Source of the DNA: Vibrio tubiashii
Lineage (GTDB): Bacteria; Pseudomonadota; Gammaproteobacteria; Enterobacterales; Vibrionaceae
Assembly: GCA_000775715.1 (NCBI GenBank)
Contig: JRWQ01000011.1
Location: 310,001-374,000, forward strand
Length of the DNA: 64,000 nt
Reading direction: 5' to 3'
Shown here: positions 19,063 through 28,686 of the stretch, piece after piece
Layout: the number at the start of each line of letters is the position of its first letter
Position numbering within the stretch: the first letter of the stretch is position 1
The notes under the pieces: model-generated
What the model was told of the DNA's origin: nothing
Database searches by the model: none
What the model saw: the letters and a program-made list of their open reading frames with translations, nothing else
Program-made: the position numbers and the translations under genes

Positions 19063-20943
19063 ATGGATATGCTTGCTTTATCTCAAAAGCAGAAAATTAT
19101 GCTATTTCTGATTGTTTTAGTCATAGGTTTTGTTGCTTTAGCAGGATTTACCTCTTCACGATTGAGCCAAATGAGTGATCAATACCACCTCAGTAGTGAC
19201 ATCGCTACCGGTTCAATTTCAATCTACCAAACGCAAAGTAAGATTCTCACTTTAAGTAGTGACTTGGATAACCTAAACGGGTCGCAAGTATCTCGAGCCA
19301 AACAGGAAATCTCTAACATCGTTACTGCTGTTAGTCACAACTCCGAGTTTCTCTCTCAATTGGCTCTAGACCAACAAGCGGATAATCTAAAGCATACCGT
19401 AAGCATGTTTGAGTCAGCGGCTACGCCTTGGCTGAACCTGATGCAAGAGTTGGGTTTTACCATTGACGAAGGAAAGTTGGGTGAACTTAAGCAGTTGGCT
19501 GACACGATTGAAAAGAAAATCGAAGAGACGGGCATGGTAACGCTTAACTCTGACTTTCAAGCCATGGTGAAATCACAACAAAACTACTTGCTGCAACCTA
19601 ATGAGGAAAACTTAAAACTGTTTAATCGTGCGATGGGCAGTTTTGAGAGTATGTCGAACGTGTATGCGATGCTTGATTTGTATGAGAAAGAGATCGAGCA
19701 ATATAAGTTGACCTTTGCTCGTGTAAGTGAATTGTCGCAGCAGCTTGGTACTGTTGAACAGCAGCTAATGAGTGCCAAAGCGCAGTTAACTCAGTTGATC
19801 GTATCTATCTCTCAAGAGTTGGCTGGCACTTCTATGCAATACCAACAATCAGCAGAACGCTCTTCTGCTCAAACTCAGTGGTCCGTATTGGCTGCTTGTA
19901 CTGTTCTTGCTGTATTTACGGTGGCTATTTTCGTTATGCAGAGTACATCGCTAACTAGGTCGCTGAATCGAATTCGTAAAGTGTTATATGGGCTCTCGGC
20001 GGGCGACTTATCCCAACGTATGGCGATAACTAAAAACCCTAACGATGAGTTTAACCAGTTAGCCAGTAGCATTAACGAGAGTTGCGAAAATCTTGGCGGC
20101 TTGGTTCGCGGTGTTCAAGAGAGCAGTCAAGCTCTTTCAGGAAATGCTGCTGAATTGAATCAAGGTCTTGATCAACTGGCTCATCATCAGTCGGAAGTGC
20201 TGGGACAAACTCAGTTGTTAGCTTCGGCAACCGAAGAGGTCAGTGTTACCACACAAGAGGTCTCAAACTCGTTGGAGTTTGTCGCAGAGATCTCTCGTTC
20301 TTCTACTCATGCAGCCGCAGAAGGGGCGAAGGTGATTGGCTCAGCGATTGGATCGCTCGAAGAGGTGGGCGCGATCTTGACCTCAGCTGCGGGTCATATC
20401 CAGCAGCTTGAAGAGGCTTCATCGAAGGTTGATTCGGTGATGGAGATCATCAACGGTATTGCAGAGCAGACCAACTTGTTGGCGCTAAATGCGGCAATTG
20501 AAGCGGCGCGTGCCGGAGAGCAAGGGCGAGGTTTTGCCGTTGTTGCTGATGAGGTGCGAAGTTTGGCCGTGCGCACTGTTGATGCGGTAACAGAGATCTC
20601 TGACACCATAGATACGATGAAAAAAGAAAGTGCTGAAGTGATTCAATATATTGGGCAGTCTGAATCATCGATGACCGCTGGGCGAGAGCGCGGGCAAGAA
20701 GCAATGGATGCCTTGGAGCAGATTACGGAAAAAGCGGATCAAGCGGCTCATCAGACTGAAGTGATTTTCTCTTCAATCAAAGAGTTAGCGACCACAAGTC
20801 AATCGATGGCAGATAACATGACACAGATATCGTCGGCAATGAAAGAGCTAGAGCAAAACAATGAACAGCTGAAAAGCGTAAGTGGTGTAGTGGAAGAGAG
20901 GTCTGGCAACCTCAACCTCGATTGCCAGAAGTTCACTATCTAA
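19063..20943 (+). CDS. Methyl-accepting chemotaxis protein, helical periplasmic sensor
   Basis: 626-aa chemoreceptor. TM1 about residues 9-28, all-helical periplasmic region rich in Gln/Ser to about 265, TM2 about 272-292, HAMP, then the signalling domain with [20 protein letters not shown]. No Cache fold is obvious; the helical region recalls HBM/four-helix sensors. ATG at 19063 has AAGGGA upstream and is preferred over a TTG ten codons earlier. It sits between pflA and pflB; a taxis link to pyruvate/formate metabolism is only inference. Confidence 0.9.
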   Translation: MDMLALSQKQKIMLFLIVLVIGFVALAGFTSSRLSQMSDQYHLSSDIATGSISIYQTQSKILTLSSDLDNLNGSQVSRAKQEISNIVTAVSHNSEFLSQLALDQQADNLKHTVSMFESAATPWLNLMQELGFTIDEGKLGELKQLADTIEKKIEETGMVTLNSDFQAMVKSQQNYLLQPNEENLKLFNRAMGSFESMSNVYAMLDLYEKEIEQYKLTFARVSELSQQLGTVEQQLMSAKAQLTQLIVSISQELAGTSMQYQQSAERSSAQTQWSVLAACTVLAVFTVAIFVMQSTSLTRSLNRIRKVLYGLSAGDLSQRMAITKNPNDEFNQLASSINESCENLGGLVRGVQESSQALSGNAAELNQGLDQLAHHQSEVLGQTQLLASATEEVSVTTQEVSNSLEFVAEISRSSTHAAAEGAKVIGSAIGSLEEVGAILTSAAGHIQQLEEASSKVDSVMEIINGIAEQTNLLALNAAIEAARAGEQGRGFAVVADEVRSLAVRTVDAVTEISDTIDTMKKESAEVIQYIGQSESSMTAGRERGQEAMDALEQITEKADQAAHQTEVIFSSIKELATTSQSMADNMTQISSAMKELEQNNEQLKSVSGVVEERSGNLNLDCQKFTI

Positions 20944-20992
20944 CTAGGGCTCACATATAAGAATTAGGTTTACTTATACCAATTAGCTTGGC

Positions 20993-22000
20993 TTAGAAGA
21001 AAGCGTATAGGGATAACCCACCTGTCCCATATACGCTTTCGTTGGCTTCTTTGTAGTCTGGCGTTTTGACCGTAGTGGTTAATGTCATACCGAAACTTGG
21101 GTTATACCAAGCGAAACCAAATACCGCAGTCGCTTGCGTATTTTCAAGAGTGACATCGTAGTAGCTAGAGCTCTTACCTTCATTTGAGGCAAACTTATCG
21201 ACACCAGAGCGGTCACCTTCAATGGTAATATCGTTGAAGCGGTAACGAGCTTCGATACCCGTGAATACGAACCAGCCTCTGTCTGAACTACCAATCATGC
21301 CCGCACGAAATGGGTTTTCATTGTCAATGCTTGCTGCACCCATACTGTTTTGTAGATCGGATCCCCAGCGAAACATCATCCCAGCCGAAATATCACTACG
21401 GAAGTTACCTGCGTTTATTTCAGACACGCTAGATAACTCCCAGTCAGTGTTAGCTCTATAGCGTTGTCGCATCAGGTTCAAGTGATTTAAGTAACCTACG
21501 CTCCCTACGATCTTGTCGTCAACTTGATAGGCCCAACCTCGAGGGTCATCTGAGCCGGTAATGCTATGGACAATGTCTTGAGCTTGATCGGCTAGCGAGT
21601 TTTCTCCTGTGGTACCAATAGTTAGGTTGAAACGATGCGCGATATGAGAATGAAGGCTGATGTAGTTAAACTCTGTGTGGAGATACCCAGCATAGGGTCT
21701 GTCGTCTTTTAGCGGGACGGGAGCGTTAATATCCGATGGCGTATACATCTTGTGGCCGAGGGTCAACTCAAACTTATCTAAAGAAGGCGTGCCCCAATAA
21801 GACAGGCTAAGTGGCTTGAGCAGCGAATATGGAGTGATTTTTCCAGAGGTATAACTTAAGAAAATACCATTGGTGTAGTCTTGGTCAACACCAAATATAC
21901 CATCATTATCAATCGAGAAAGAGAGTGTCGATTTCTCAGAGGCCACGCTGATTGTGGACACGAGCAGCAAAGGTAAAAATATCGTGCGGTCAAACTTCAT
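20993..22000 (-). CDS. lpxR: Lipid A deacylase LpxR family protein (DUF2219)
   Basis: 335 aa, outer-membrane beta-barrel of the LpxR family, which removes the 3'-acyloxyacyl group of lipid A in Salmonella, Vibrio cholerae and Helicobacter. A signal peptide (about residues 1-20, ending SVASE) is followed by FSIDNDGIFG, containing the catalytic Asn-Asp pair, DYTNGIFLSY, and DRPYAGYLHTEF. The C-terminus ends in Phe (LSLYAFF) as expected for BAM-assembled barrels. Stands alone and convergent with the chemoreceptor gene; a long hairpin overlaps its 3' end. Confidence 0.88.
   Translation of the reverse strand: MKFDRTIFLPLLLVSTISVASEKSTLSFSIDNDGIFGVDQDYTNGIFLSYTSGKITPYSLLKPLSLSYWGTPSLDKFELTLGHKMYTPSDINAPVPLKDDRPYAGYLHTEFNYISLHSHIAHRFNLTIGTTGENSLADQAQDIVHSITGSDDPRGWAYQVDDKIVGSVGYLNHLNLMRQRYRANTDWELSSVSEINAGNFRSDISAGMMFRWGSDLQNSMGAASIDNENPFRAGMIGSSDRGWFVFTGIEARYRFNDITIEGDRSGVDKFASNEGKSSSYYDVTLENTQATAVFGFAWYNPSFGMTLTTTVKTPDYKEANESVYGTGGLSLYAFF
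20999..21040. terminator. Hairpin inside the lpxR 3' end, possible terminator of the chemoreceptor
   Basis: Arms GAAAGCGTAT (20999-21008) and ATACGCTTTC (21031-21040) pair perfectly, with GGGA/TCCC extending the stem. It lies about 55 bases past the chemoreceptor stop. The downstream sequence is only moderately T-rich, so termination is unproven. Confidence 0.4.
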
Positions 22001-22132
22001 AGGTATGAGCTCTATTTAACTAGTACATTTTTGATAGTACAGGATAGCGTGTAGTAACGGAGAGCAATTAACGTACCAGAGAGTGAAATTGTGGGCTCAA
22101 TCTCTGAAAACAAGTCGGAGGGGCAAAAACAA

Positions 22133-22159
22133 CAAAGCCCCGCAGTGTGCGGGGCTTTA
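22133..22159 (-). terminator. Terminator of pflB
   Basis: Stem AAAGCCCCGCA / TGCGGGGCTTT, followed on the minus strand by a T-rich tract (TTGTTGTTTTT). Located 22 bases past the pflB stop. Confidence 0.9.
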
Positions 22160-22180
22160 AACTATTCAATCAACTGAGAA

Positions 22181-24457
22181 TTATAGAGACTCAGTGAAAG
22201 TACGTGCTATTACGTCAGCTTGTTGCTCTTTAGTTAGAGAGTTGAAGCGAACAGCGTAACCAGATACACGAATTGTTAGCTGAGGGTATTTCTCAGGGTG
22301 CTTAACTGCGTCTTCTAGAGTTTCGCGGTTAAGAACGTTCACGTTTAGGTGCTGACCGCCTTCGATACCAGCTTCGTGGTGGAAGTAACCATCCATTAGA
22401 CCAGCTAGGTTAGCACGTTGTGAGTTCTCTTCTTTACCTAGTGCGTTAGGTACGATAGAGAATGTGTAAGAGATACCGTCTTTCGCGTGAGCAAATGGTA
22501 GTTTACCTACAGATGTTAGAGATGCTACAGCACCTTTCTCATCACGGCCGTGCATTGGGTTTGCACCTGGAGCAAACGGAGCACCTGCGCGACGACCATC
22601 TGGCGTGTTACCCGTCTTCTTACCGTATACAACGTTAGACGTGATAGTAAGGATAGACTGAGTAGGAACAGCATCACGGTAAGTCTTAAGCTTACGGATC
22701 TTGTTCATGAACACTTCAACTAGTTCACAAGCGATGTCATCTACGCGAGAATCGTTGTTACCAAATTTAGGGTAATCACCTTCGATTTCGAAGTCGATAG
22801 CAATGCCGTCTTCGTCACGGATTGGTTTAACTTTCGCGTGCTTAATTGCAGATAGTGAGTCAGCAGCGATAGATAGACCAGCAATACCACAAGCCATAGT
22901 ACGGTACACGTCACGATCGTGTAGAGCCATTAGAGCTGCTTCGTAAGAGTACTTGTCGTGCATGAAGTGGATGCTGTTTAGTGCAGCAACGTACTGTTTA
23001 GCTAGCCAATCCATGAAGTGGTCTAGGTTGTTCCATACTTCGTTGAAGTCTAGTACTTCTGAAGTGATTTTCGGCATTTCTGGACCAACTTGCATCTTCA
23101 GCTTCTCATCAACACCACCGTTGATTGCGTAAAGCATAGTTTTAGCAAGGTTAGCACGAGCACCGAAGAACTGCATTTGCTTACCAACAACCATTGGAGA
23201 TACACAACATGCGATTGCGTAGTCGTCTGACTCCATGTCTGGGCGCATTAGGTCGTCGTTTTCGTACTGGATTGAAGAAGTATCGATAGATACTTTCGCA
23301 CAGAACTTCTTGAAGCCTTCAGGTAGCTGCTCAGACCATAGAACAGTGATGTTCGGCTCTGGAGAAGGACCCATAGTGTATAGAGAGTTTAGGAAACGGA
23401 AGTTAGTACGTGTAACTAGTGTACGACCGTCAAGACCCATACCACCCATAGACTCTGTTGCCCAGATTGGGTCGCCAGAGAATAGGTCATCGTACTCAGG
23501 AGTACGTAGGAAACGAACCATACGTAGTTTCATTACGAAGTGGTCGATCATTTCCTGAGCTTGTTCTTCAGTGATCTTACCTGCAGCGATATCGCGCTCG
23601 ATGAAGATATCTAGGAACGTAGAAGTACGGCCTAGAGACATTGCAGCACCATTTTGAGACTTAACAGCAGCTAGGTAGCCGAAGTAAGTCCACTGGATAG
23701 CTTCTTGCGCAGTTTCAGCTGGACGAGAGATGTCACAACCGTATTTCTCAGCCATCACTTTCATTTGGCCTAGTGCGCGGTGTTGCTCTGCGATCTCTTC
23801 GCGAAGCTGCATAGTCATTTGAAGATCTTCGCCGTTTTCGAATTTCTCTTGTAGAGAAGCGAATTGAGCTAGCTTGTCTTTGATTAGGAAGTCTACACCG
23901 TATAGAGCGACACGACGGTAGTCACCAATGATACGACCACGGCCGTATGCATCTGGAAGACCAGTTAGAACACCAGATTTACGACATTTTAGGATGTCTG
24001 GAGTGTAGATATCAAAAACACCAGCATTGTGAGTTTTGCGGTAATCTGTGTAGATTTCTTTGATCTTAGGATCCAGTTCACGACCGTAAACTTTACAAGA
24101 ACCTTCAACCATGCGGATACCACCGTTAGGGATGATAGCGCGTTTAAGAGGAGCATCTGTTTGAAGACCAACGATAGTTTCTAGGTCTTTCTCGATGTAG
24201 CCTGCGTCGTGAGCAGTGATGGTAGAGATTACGTCAGTATCGAAATCAACTGGTGCGTGAGTTGAGTTTTCGATCTTGATACCTTCCATTACTTTGGCCC
24301 AAAGCTTGTTTGTTGCTTCAGTACCTTCAGAAACTAGGAAAGACTCGTCGCCTTCATACGGTGCGTAGTTCTTCTGAATGAAGTCGCGAACGTTTACTTC
24401 GTTTTGCCAATCACCGTTAGCAAAACCTTCCCAAGCTTTAGCAAATTGCTCTGCCAT
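22181..24457 (-). CDS. pflB: Formate C-acetyltransferase (pyruvate formate-lyase) PflB
   Basis: Anaerobic glycyl-radical enzyme: pyruvate + CoA to acetyl-CoA + formate. 758 aa, close to E. coli PflB (760). The active-site Cys pair is in AIACCVSPM and the radical glycine, residue 733, in RVSGYAVRF near the C-terminus. Codon use looks strongly biased, as for a highly expressed gene. Activated by PflA about 3.3 kb downstream. A formate channel gene is not adjacent. Terminator at 22133-22159. Confidence 0.98.
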   Translation of the reverse strand: MAEQFAKAWEGFANGDWQNEVNVRDFIQKNYAPYEGDESFLVSEGTEATNKLWAKVMEGIKIENSTHAPVDFDTDVISTITAHDAGYIEKDLETIVGLQTDAPLKRAIIPNGGIRMVEGSCKVYGRELDPKIKEIYTDYRKTHNAGVFDIYTPDILKCRKSGVLTGLPDAYGRGRIIGDYRRVALYGVDFLIKDKLAQFASLQEKFENGEDLQMTMQLREEIAEQHRALGQMKVMAEKYGCDISRPAETAQEAIQWTYFGYLAAVKSQNGAAMSLGRTSTFLDIFIERDIAAGKITEEQAQEMIDHFVMKLRMVRFLRTPEYDDLFSGDPIWATESMGGMGLDGRTLVTRTNFRFLNSLYTMGPSPEPNITVLWSEQLPEGFKKFCAKVSIDTSSIQYENDDLMRPDMESDDYAIACCVSPMVVGKQMQFFGARANLAKTMLYAINGGVDEKLKMQVGPEMPKITSEVLDFNEVWNNLDHFMDWLAKQYVAALNSIHFMHDKYSYEAALMALHDRDVYRTMACGIAGLSIAADSLSAIKHAKVKPIRDEDGIAIDFEIEGDYPKFGNNDSRVDDIACELVEVFMNKIRKLKTYRDAVPTQSILTITSNVVYGKKTGNTPDGRRAGAPFAPGANPMHGRDEKGAVASLTSVGKLPFAHAKDGISYTFSIVPNALGKEENSQRANLAGLMDGYFHHEAGIEGGQHLNVNVLNRETLEDAVKHPEKYPQLTIRVSGYAVRFNSLTKEQQADVIARTFTESL

Positions 24458-24736
24458 GACATACCTACCTTTTTAGTAGAAAAAACACGTACCTATCTGA
24501 TCCGTTGAGCGAGTCAGACTCCCATTAGATGGGGCGGTACACTCTTATGAATAACAATATGTATAGACTCTATTTCCTAACACTGGAAGAGAGGTGACCA
24601 TAAATATTGTTACTATTCTTATATGTTGCTTTATTCACTGAGTTTCAATAATAAACTAAAAAAAAACTGTAAACCTTAAACTAAATCAATAAATGACAGT
24701 TTGAAGCGGATTTTTTTAAGTTTAATTGAGTTAATT
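24458..24736 (-). promoter_or_regulatory. pflB promoter/leader region
   Basis: AT-rich stretch upstream of pflB. In enterics this region carries FNR, ArcA and IHF sites; here I see long A/T tracts (A9 near 24660) but no convincing FNR dyad. Exact promoters cannot be placed by eye. Confidence 0.4.
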
Positions 24737-24772
24737 AAAAAAAAGTTGAGAGCCTAGTTAGGCTCTCAACTT
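24737..24772 (-). terminator. Terminator of the DUF3360 gene
   Basis: Stem AAGTTGAGAGCC-tagtt-GGCTCTCAACTT, 12 pairs, followed on the minus strand by T8. Eight bases past the DUF3360 stop. Confidence 0.93.
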
Positions 24773-24779
24773 GATTGGA

Positions 24780-26327
24780 TTATAGAAATGCTGGGATGCC
24801 GTATTGGCCTTCAAGCATACCTACTGCAAGCATTGCTACTAGACAGATTACAAATACACCTACAGGAATAACAATCTTATCGATGAACGATAGGCGAGCT
24901 GCGCGCTCCTTGTCACCAATTAGACCATTGTTGTCTAGGAACATGGTCAGTGCCCATGCTAGAACAGGGTTGGCTACAACAGAAGCAAAGATACAGATAC
25001 CTGCCGCTTGTGAGTCTTTGGTCTCTTTAACCATCTGCATACCAGCCTCTAGCAGCGGTAGGAATACACCTACTAATAGGGCAACACGCATTACCGGAGG
25101 CCAAACTGCAACATCCATCGGGAAACCAAGGATCGCTACGATAATACATAGAGAACCAAGTAGAATCGCACCAGCAGGGATAGGGCGCTTAGCAATCGCT
25201 GCTGGGATCATGTATGTACCCCAAGAAGAAGTGATGTTACCACCACCAACTGCAGTACCTACCATCTGACGAATAGAACACATAGTCATAGTGTCATCAA
25301 CGTCCATCAACACTTTTTCAGTCTTACGTGGGTAGTTTAGTTCTTGGAAGATACGGTGGCCTAGGAAGTCTGGAGACCACATAGCTACCGCTAGGATTGC
25401 AAATGGTAGTGATGCAATAAAGTGCTGTAGGTTTGGAAGACCTAGCATCCAACCTTGCTCAGTGCTGCCCCACCAGTAAACTGGATTTAGGTTTGGAAGA
25501 CCCATTTCCGTTTCGAACGTAAGGTCGAAACCAGCCCCTAAACCTAGAGCCAGAATCAAGCCTGTGATGGCACAGACAGGAATGGCTAGCCAGCGTTTGT
25601 TGATTTTCGCTAAGTACGCGTACACAGCGATGTTGATACCTAGAACGATAAGTCCAACGTAACCCATGCTACCAGCTTCAACATCAGCAGACTGTAGGCC
25701 AACTGCCCAATCTTGAATAGAACCGATTTGGCTCATGGTACCGGTGAAGCCAAGGAAGATTAACAAGCCGCCCGCAGTACCTTGCGAGGTTAAGTTAACC
25801 AGTTTTGAGCCACCTTTGAAGTAACTAAGTAACAGACCAAATACGCCCAAAAGGATAGCAAGAGCAAGAGGGTGTGCACCGGCTAAAGCGATAGAGCCGA
25901 TTAGAGGAATCATTGGACCGTGGTTACCAGCAAGGTTCGCTCTTGGGTTAATAAAGCCTGATGCAAGTACACAGAAAAGCAGTGCGGGGATAAGCATCTC
26001 TACACGAGCTACTTCGATAGCAAACTCTTTACCAAGGTTTACGTGATCCCATGCAGCGGTTAGGCCATCGGCCCAAGACATCATTACCGCAGAGTACATC
26101 GCGATAATGCCGATAGTACCTGCTAATGCTGGAACTAGGTCTTCAAGCTCGAAACGGAAGTCGCGACCAGGTAGGTTCAAACCGAAGCGACGAGGCTTCA
26201 TGATTTGCAGTTCGTGGTCTAGATAATCTGAACGGCTCTCAAATTCAGAAGCTGGACGATGCAGCTCTTGATAGCTCTTGTTTTCGATATCCGAATCAGA
26301 GTGCGGTTTATTGACTGCGTCTGACAT
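24780..26327 (-). CDS. DUF3360 family permease-like membrane protein
   Basis: 515 aa with a hydrophilic N-terminal 55 residues, then about 12-13 hydrophobic segments. Recognised as the DUF3360 family of vibrios and relatives. Blocks such as NLAGNHGPMIPLIGSIALAGAHPLALAI and MGLPNLNPVYWWG recall SLC26/NCS2-type permeases (anion, xanthine/uracil), so a solute transporter is likely; the substrate is unknown. Single-gene transcript with its own strong terminator. A candidate FNR/CRP site lies about 230 bases upstream. Confidence 0.75.
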   Translation of the reverse strand: MSDAVNKPHSDSDIENKSYQELHRPASEFESRSDYLDHELQIMKPRRFGLNLPGRDFRFELEDLVPALAGTIGIIAMYSAVMMSWADGLTAAWDHVNLGKEFAIEVARVEMLIPALLFCVLASGFINPRANLAGNHGPMIPLIGSIALAGAHPLALAILLGVFGLLLSYFKGGSKLVNLTSQGTAGGLLIFLGFTGTMSQIGSIQDWAVGLQSADVEAGSMGYVGLIVLGINIAVYAYLAKINKRWLAIPVCAITGLILALGLGAGFDLTFETEMGLPNLNPVYWWGSTEQGWMLGLPNLQHFIASLPFAILAVAMWSPDFLGHRIFQELNYPRKTEKVLMDVDDTMTMCSIRQMVGTAVGGGNITSSWGTYMIPAAIAKRPIPAGAILLGSLCIIVAILGFPMDVAVWPPVMRVALLVGVFLPLLEAGMQMVKETKDSQAAGICIFASVVANPVLAWALTMFLDNNGLIGDKERAARLSFIDKIVIPVGVFVICLVAMLAVGMLEGQYGIPAFL

Positions 26328-26555
26328 AGATTCCTCATATATACAAAGTTAAAAATTCTTTAAGCAGGGAGCCGATTATTATTGTGTGACGGTCCCTTTC
26401 TATAAACCTAATGTAGAGTCTTACATTGGGTCTGTTCCCACTTTATAGTAGCCCATGCTTAATGTGCCATAGCTAAGGGAAATAAAAGACAAAACATACG
26501 ACTATTTAGGCTTTTATCTTTGTGGCGAGTTTAACGTGCTAACCCTGAAGAGTGA

Positions 26556-26569
26556 TTGATTTAGATCAC
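26556..26569. promoter_or_regulatory. Candidate FNR (or FNR/CRP hybrid) site
   Basis: TTGAT-TTAG-ATCAC matches nine of ten defined bases of the FNR consensus TTGAT-N4-ATCAA; the right half GATCAC also fits CRP. It lies 229 bases upstream of the DUF3360 start and 421 upstream of the ABC operon. Confidence 0.5.
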
Positions 26570-26820
26570 TTTAAGAAAGATTGTGAAAGTAAACTACACA
26601 CTATTCATTCATCGTTTAAATGAACCTGTTACATGATGAAATTAAATTTCAGTATGTAAGGTTTACAAAATAACGCATGTTTCATGTGCACGTATTCATA
26701 TGCCCTTGACGCGAATATAGAGTTAGATCTTGTTTTTATAAAAATGTTAAATGAAACCAGGCTCATGTTTTGAGTCTGCTGATTTGATTTATGCGAGTTT
26801 TTAAGCTTTTTTAACTGAAA

Positions 26821-26859
26821 GCTGAATAATTAGTCATATAATCTGGCTATAAATTGCTA
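26821..26859 (+). promoter_or_regulatory. Candidate ArgR operator (two ARG boxes, 3-base spacing)
   Basis: Box 1 TGAAT-AATT-AGTCA (26823-26836) differs from the consensus TGAATwwwwATTCA at one base. Box 2 (26844-26857) TGGCT-ATAA-ATTGC is weaker, but is spaced exactly three bases after the 18-base frame of box 1, as in true ArgR operators. A TATAAT at 26837-26842 overlaps the operator. It precedes the basic amino-acid transporter operon. Confidence 0.6.
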
Positions 26860-26989
26860 AATTTTAGGTTAATAATTTGTTGCATGTTTTTGGGTCTAGT
26901 GCTAGTTTAAATCGCTATGTGGACCAAAGCTCTACATGAACCCATCACATTGATGAGGATGGGTAAAATAATAACAGGGAGTTGAGCGC

Positions 26990-27760
26990 ATGAATGATGT
27001 ACCAGCGCTAGATATAAAAGATTTACACAAGACTTTTGGGCAAAATGAAGTTTTGAAGGGCATCTCATTAGAGGCCCACAAAGGGGACGTTATCTCCATT
27101 ATCGGTTCTTCTGGTTCTGGTAAAAGTACTTTTCTTCGATGTATAAACCTTCTTGAAACTCCTACTGCTGGCGAAATTTGGGTTAATGGCGAGTTAATTC
27201 AAATGAAAAACAATCGTCAGGGTGAGGCAGTTCCTGCCAACGAAAAACAAGTTCAGCGTATCCGTTCACGCCTAGCTATGGTTTTTCAAGGCTTCAACCT
27301 TTGGTCACACATGACGGTATTGGAGAACGTTATCGAAGCTCCTGTTCACGTACTGGGTGTGCCAAAGTCTCAAGCGATCGAAAATGCGGAGCTTCTACTT
27401 AAAAAAGTGGGCTTGTATGAGCGTAAAGATTATTACCCAGGACATTTATCAGGTGGTCAGCAGCAACGTGCAGCGATCGCGCGAGCTCTCGCAGTCGACC
27501 CTGAAGTAATGTTGTTCGATGAGCCAACATCGGCACTCGACCCAGAGTTAGTTGGTGAAGTTCTTGGCGTTATGCGTGATCTGGCCGAAGAGGGGCGTAC
27601 GATGCTAGTGGTGACTCATGAGATGGCATTCGCACGTGATGTCTCAAATCATGTGATGTTCCTGCATCAAGGTTTAGTCGAAGAGCAAGGTGATCCGGCC
27701 AAGCTCTTTACCAGCCCAGACTCAGAGCGTCTTCAGCAGTTTATTTCATCAATTTATTAA
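26990..27760 (+). CDS. Basic amino-acid ABC transporter ATPase (HisP/ArtP-like)
   Basis: 256 aa cytoplasmic ATPase of a polar amino-acid uptake system. Walker A GSSGSGKST about residues 45-53, signature LSGGQQQRAA around 156-160, Walker B VMLFDEPTSALDPE, and the HisP-type insert VFQGFNLWSHMTVLENV. The LWSHMTVLENV form is typical of histidine/arginine/lysine/ornithine systems. First gene of a four-gene operon behind a probable ArgR operator; CAGGGAG precedes the ATG. Confidence 0.93.
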   Translation: MNDVPALDIKDLHKTFGQNEVLKGISLEAHKGDVISIIGSSGSGKSTFLRCINLLETPTAGEIWVNGELIQMKNNRQGEAVPANEKQVQRIRSRLAMVFQGFNLWSHMTVLENVIEAPVHVLGVPKSQAIENAELLLKKVGLYERKDYYPGHLSGGQQQRAAIARALAVDPEVMLFDEPTSALDPELVGEVLGVMRDLAEEGRTMLVVTHEMAFARDVSNHVMFLHQGLVEEQGDPAKLFTSPDSERLQQFISSIY

Positions 27761-27828
27761 TCGCCGCTTCAGCGGCAAACACAACTAACTAAGTTCAAAA
27801 TAAAAAACACAATCACAGGAGTATGGAA

Positions 27829-28599
27829 ATGAAAAAGTGGTTACTAGCTGCAACAATTGCAGCGACAGCGGTTACTGGCGTAGCTCAAGCGAAAGAATGG
27901 AAAGAAGTTCGCTTTGGTATCGAAGGAGCATATCCTCCATTTAGCTGGACAGAGCAAGATGGTTCTCTAAAAGGCTTCGATGTGGATATGGCTAACGCGC
28001 TATGTGCTGAAATGGAAGTGAAGTGTAAAATCGTTCCTCAAGATTGGGATGGTATTATTCCTTCTCTACTTGCTCGTAAATACGATGCGATCATTGCTGC
28101 AATGTCTATCACTGAAGAGCGTAAGAAGAAAGTTGACTTCACAGGCAAGTACGCTCAAATCCCTAACAAATTTATCGCGAAGAAAGGTGCAGGCTTAGAT
28201 TTTGATAACCTAGATGGTGAAAAAATCGCGGTTCAGCGCGCAACCACTCACGATAAGTACCTAACAGACAACTACGGCGATAAAGTTGAAGTGGTTCGTT
28301 ATGGCTCTTTCGACGAAGCGTACCTAGATCTTGCTAATGGCCGTGTGGTTGCAGTACTTGGTGACGCGTCAGCACTAGAAGAAGGTGTGCTTAACAAAGA
28401 CGGTGGTGACGCTTATGAGTTCGTTGGCCCAGCGTTAACAGATGCGAAATGGTTCGGCGAAGGCATGGGTATTGCTGTTCGTAAACAAGACAAAGATCTA
28501 ACCAAGAAGCTAGACGCTGCTATCCTATCTCTACGTGAGAAAGGTATTTACCAAGATATCGCTGCTAAGTACTTCAAATACGACGTTTACGGTGAGTAA
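27829..28599 (+). CDS. Periplasmic basic amino-acid binding protein (HisJ/ArtJ/LAO-like)
   Basis: 256 aa. Signal peptide about residues 1-22 (KKWLLAATIAATAVTGVAQAK), then a SBP_bac_3 fold starting VRFGIEGAYPPFSW; DWDGIIPSLLARKYDAIIAAMSIT is the lysine/arginine/ornithine-binding signature. Supplies ligand to the two permeases encoded next. AGGAG ends at 27821, one base before a first ATG (27823) and seven before the second (27829), so the latter is taken as the start. Confidence 0.93.
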   Translation: MKKWLLAATIAATAVTGVAQAKEWKEVRFGIEGAYPPFSWTEQDGSLKGFDVDMANALCAEMEVKCKIVPQDWDGIIPSLLARKYDAIIAAMSITEERKKKVDFTGKYAQIPNKFIAKKGAGLDFDNLDGEKIAVQRATTHDKYLTDNYGDKVEVVRYGSFDEAYLDLANGRVVAVLGDASALEEGVLNKDGGDAYEFVGPALTDAKWFGEGMGIAVRKQDKDLTKKLDAAILSLREKGIYQDIAAKYFKYDVYGE

Positions 28600-28686
28600 T
28601 CGTTGATATGCGACCGTTGGTTCTTGTTCCAAGGAGTAGTAGCCAACGGTCGATTTTTAGAAAGTTTAGGGATCAGGAACTTACCT

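Larger units (their letters stand above)
26328..26989. promoter_or_regulatory. Divergent control region, DUF3360 / amino-acid ABC operon
   Basis: 662 bases without a gene. Contents: an FNR/CRP-like dyad at 26556-26569, a tandem ARG-box-like operator with an embedded TATAAT at 26821-26859, and a short CCCATC/GATGGG hairpin around 26940-26963 just before the first ABC gene. Otherwise AT-rich. Confidence 0.6.

Noticed and set aside
20974..20985. Remnant of the lysO-type repeat element (TTATACCAAT)
   Set aside because: Only about ten bases match, with no partner inverted end nearby.
24640..24736. FNR dyad in the pflB promoter
   Set aside because: Only scattered TTGA/TCAA half sites in AT-rich DNA; no pair has the right spacing.
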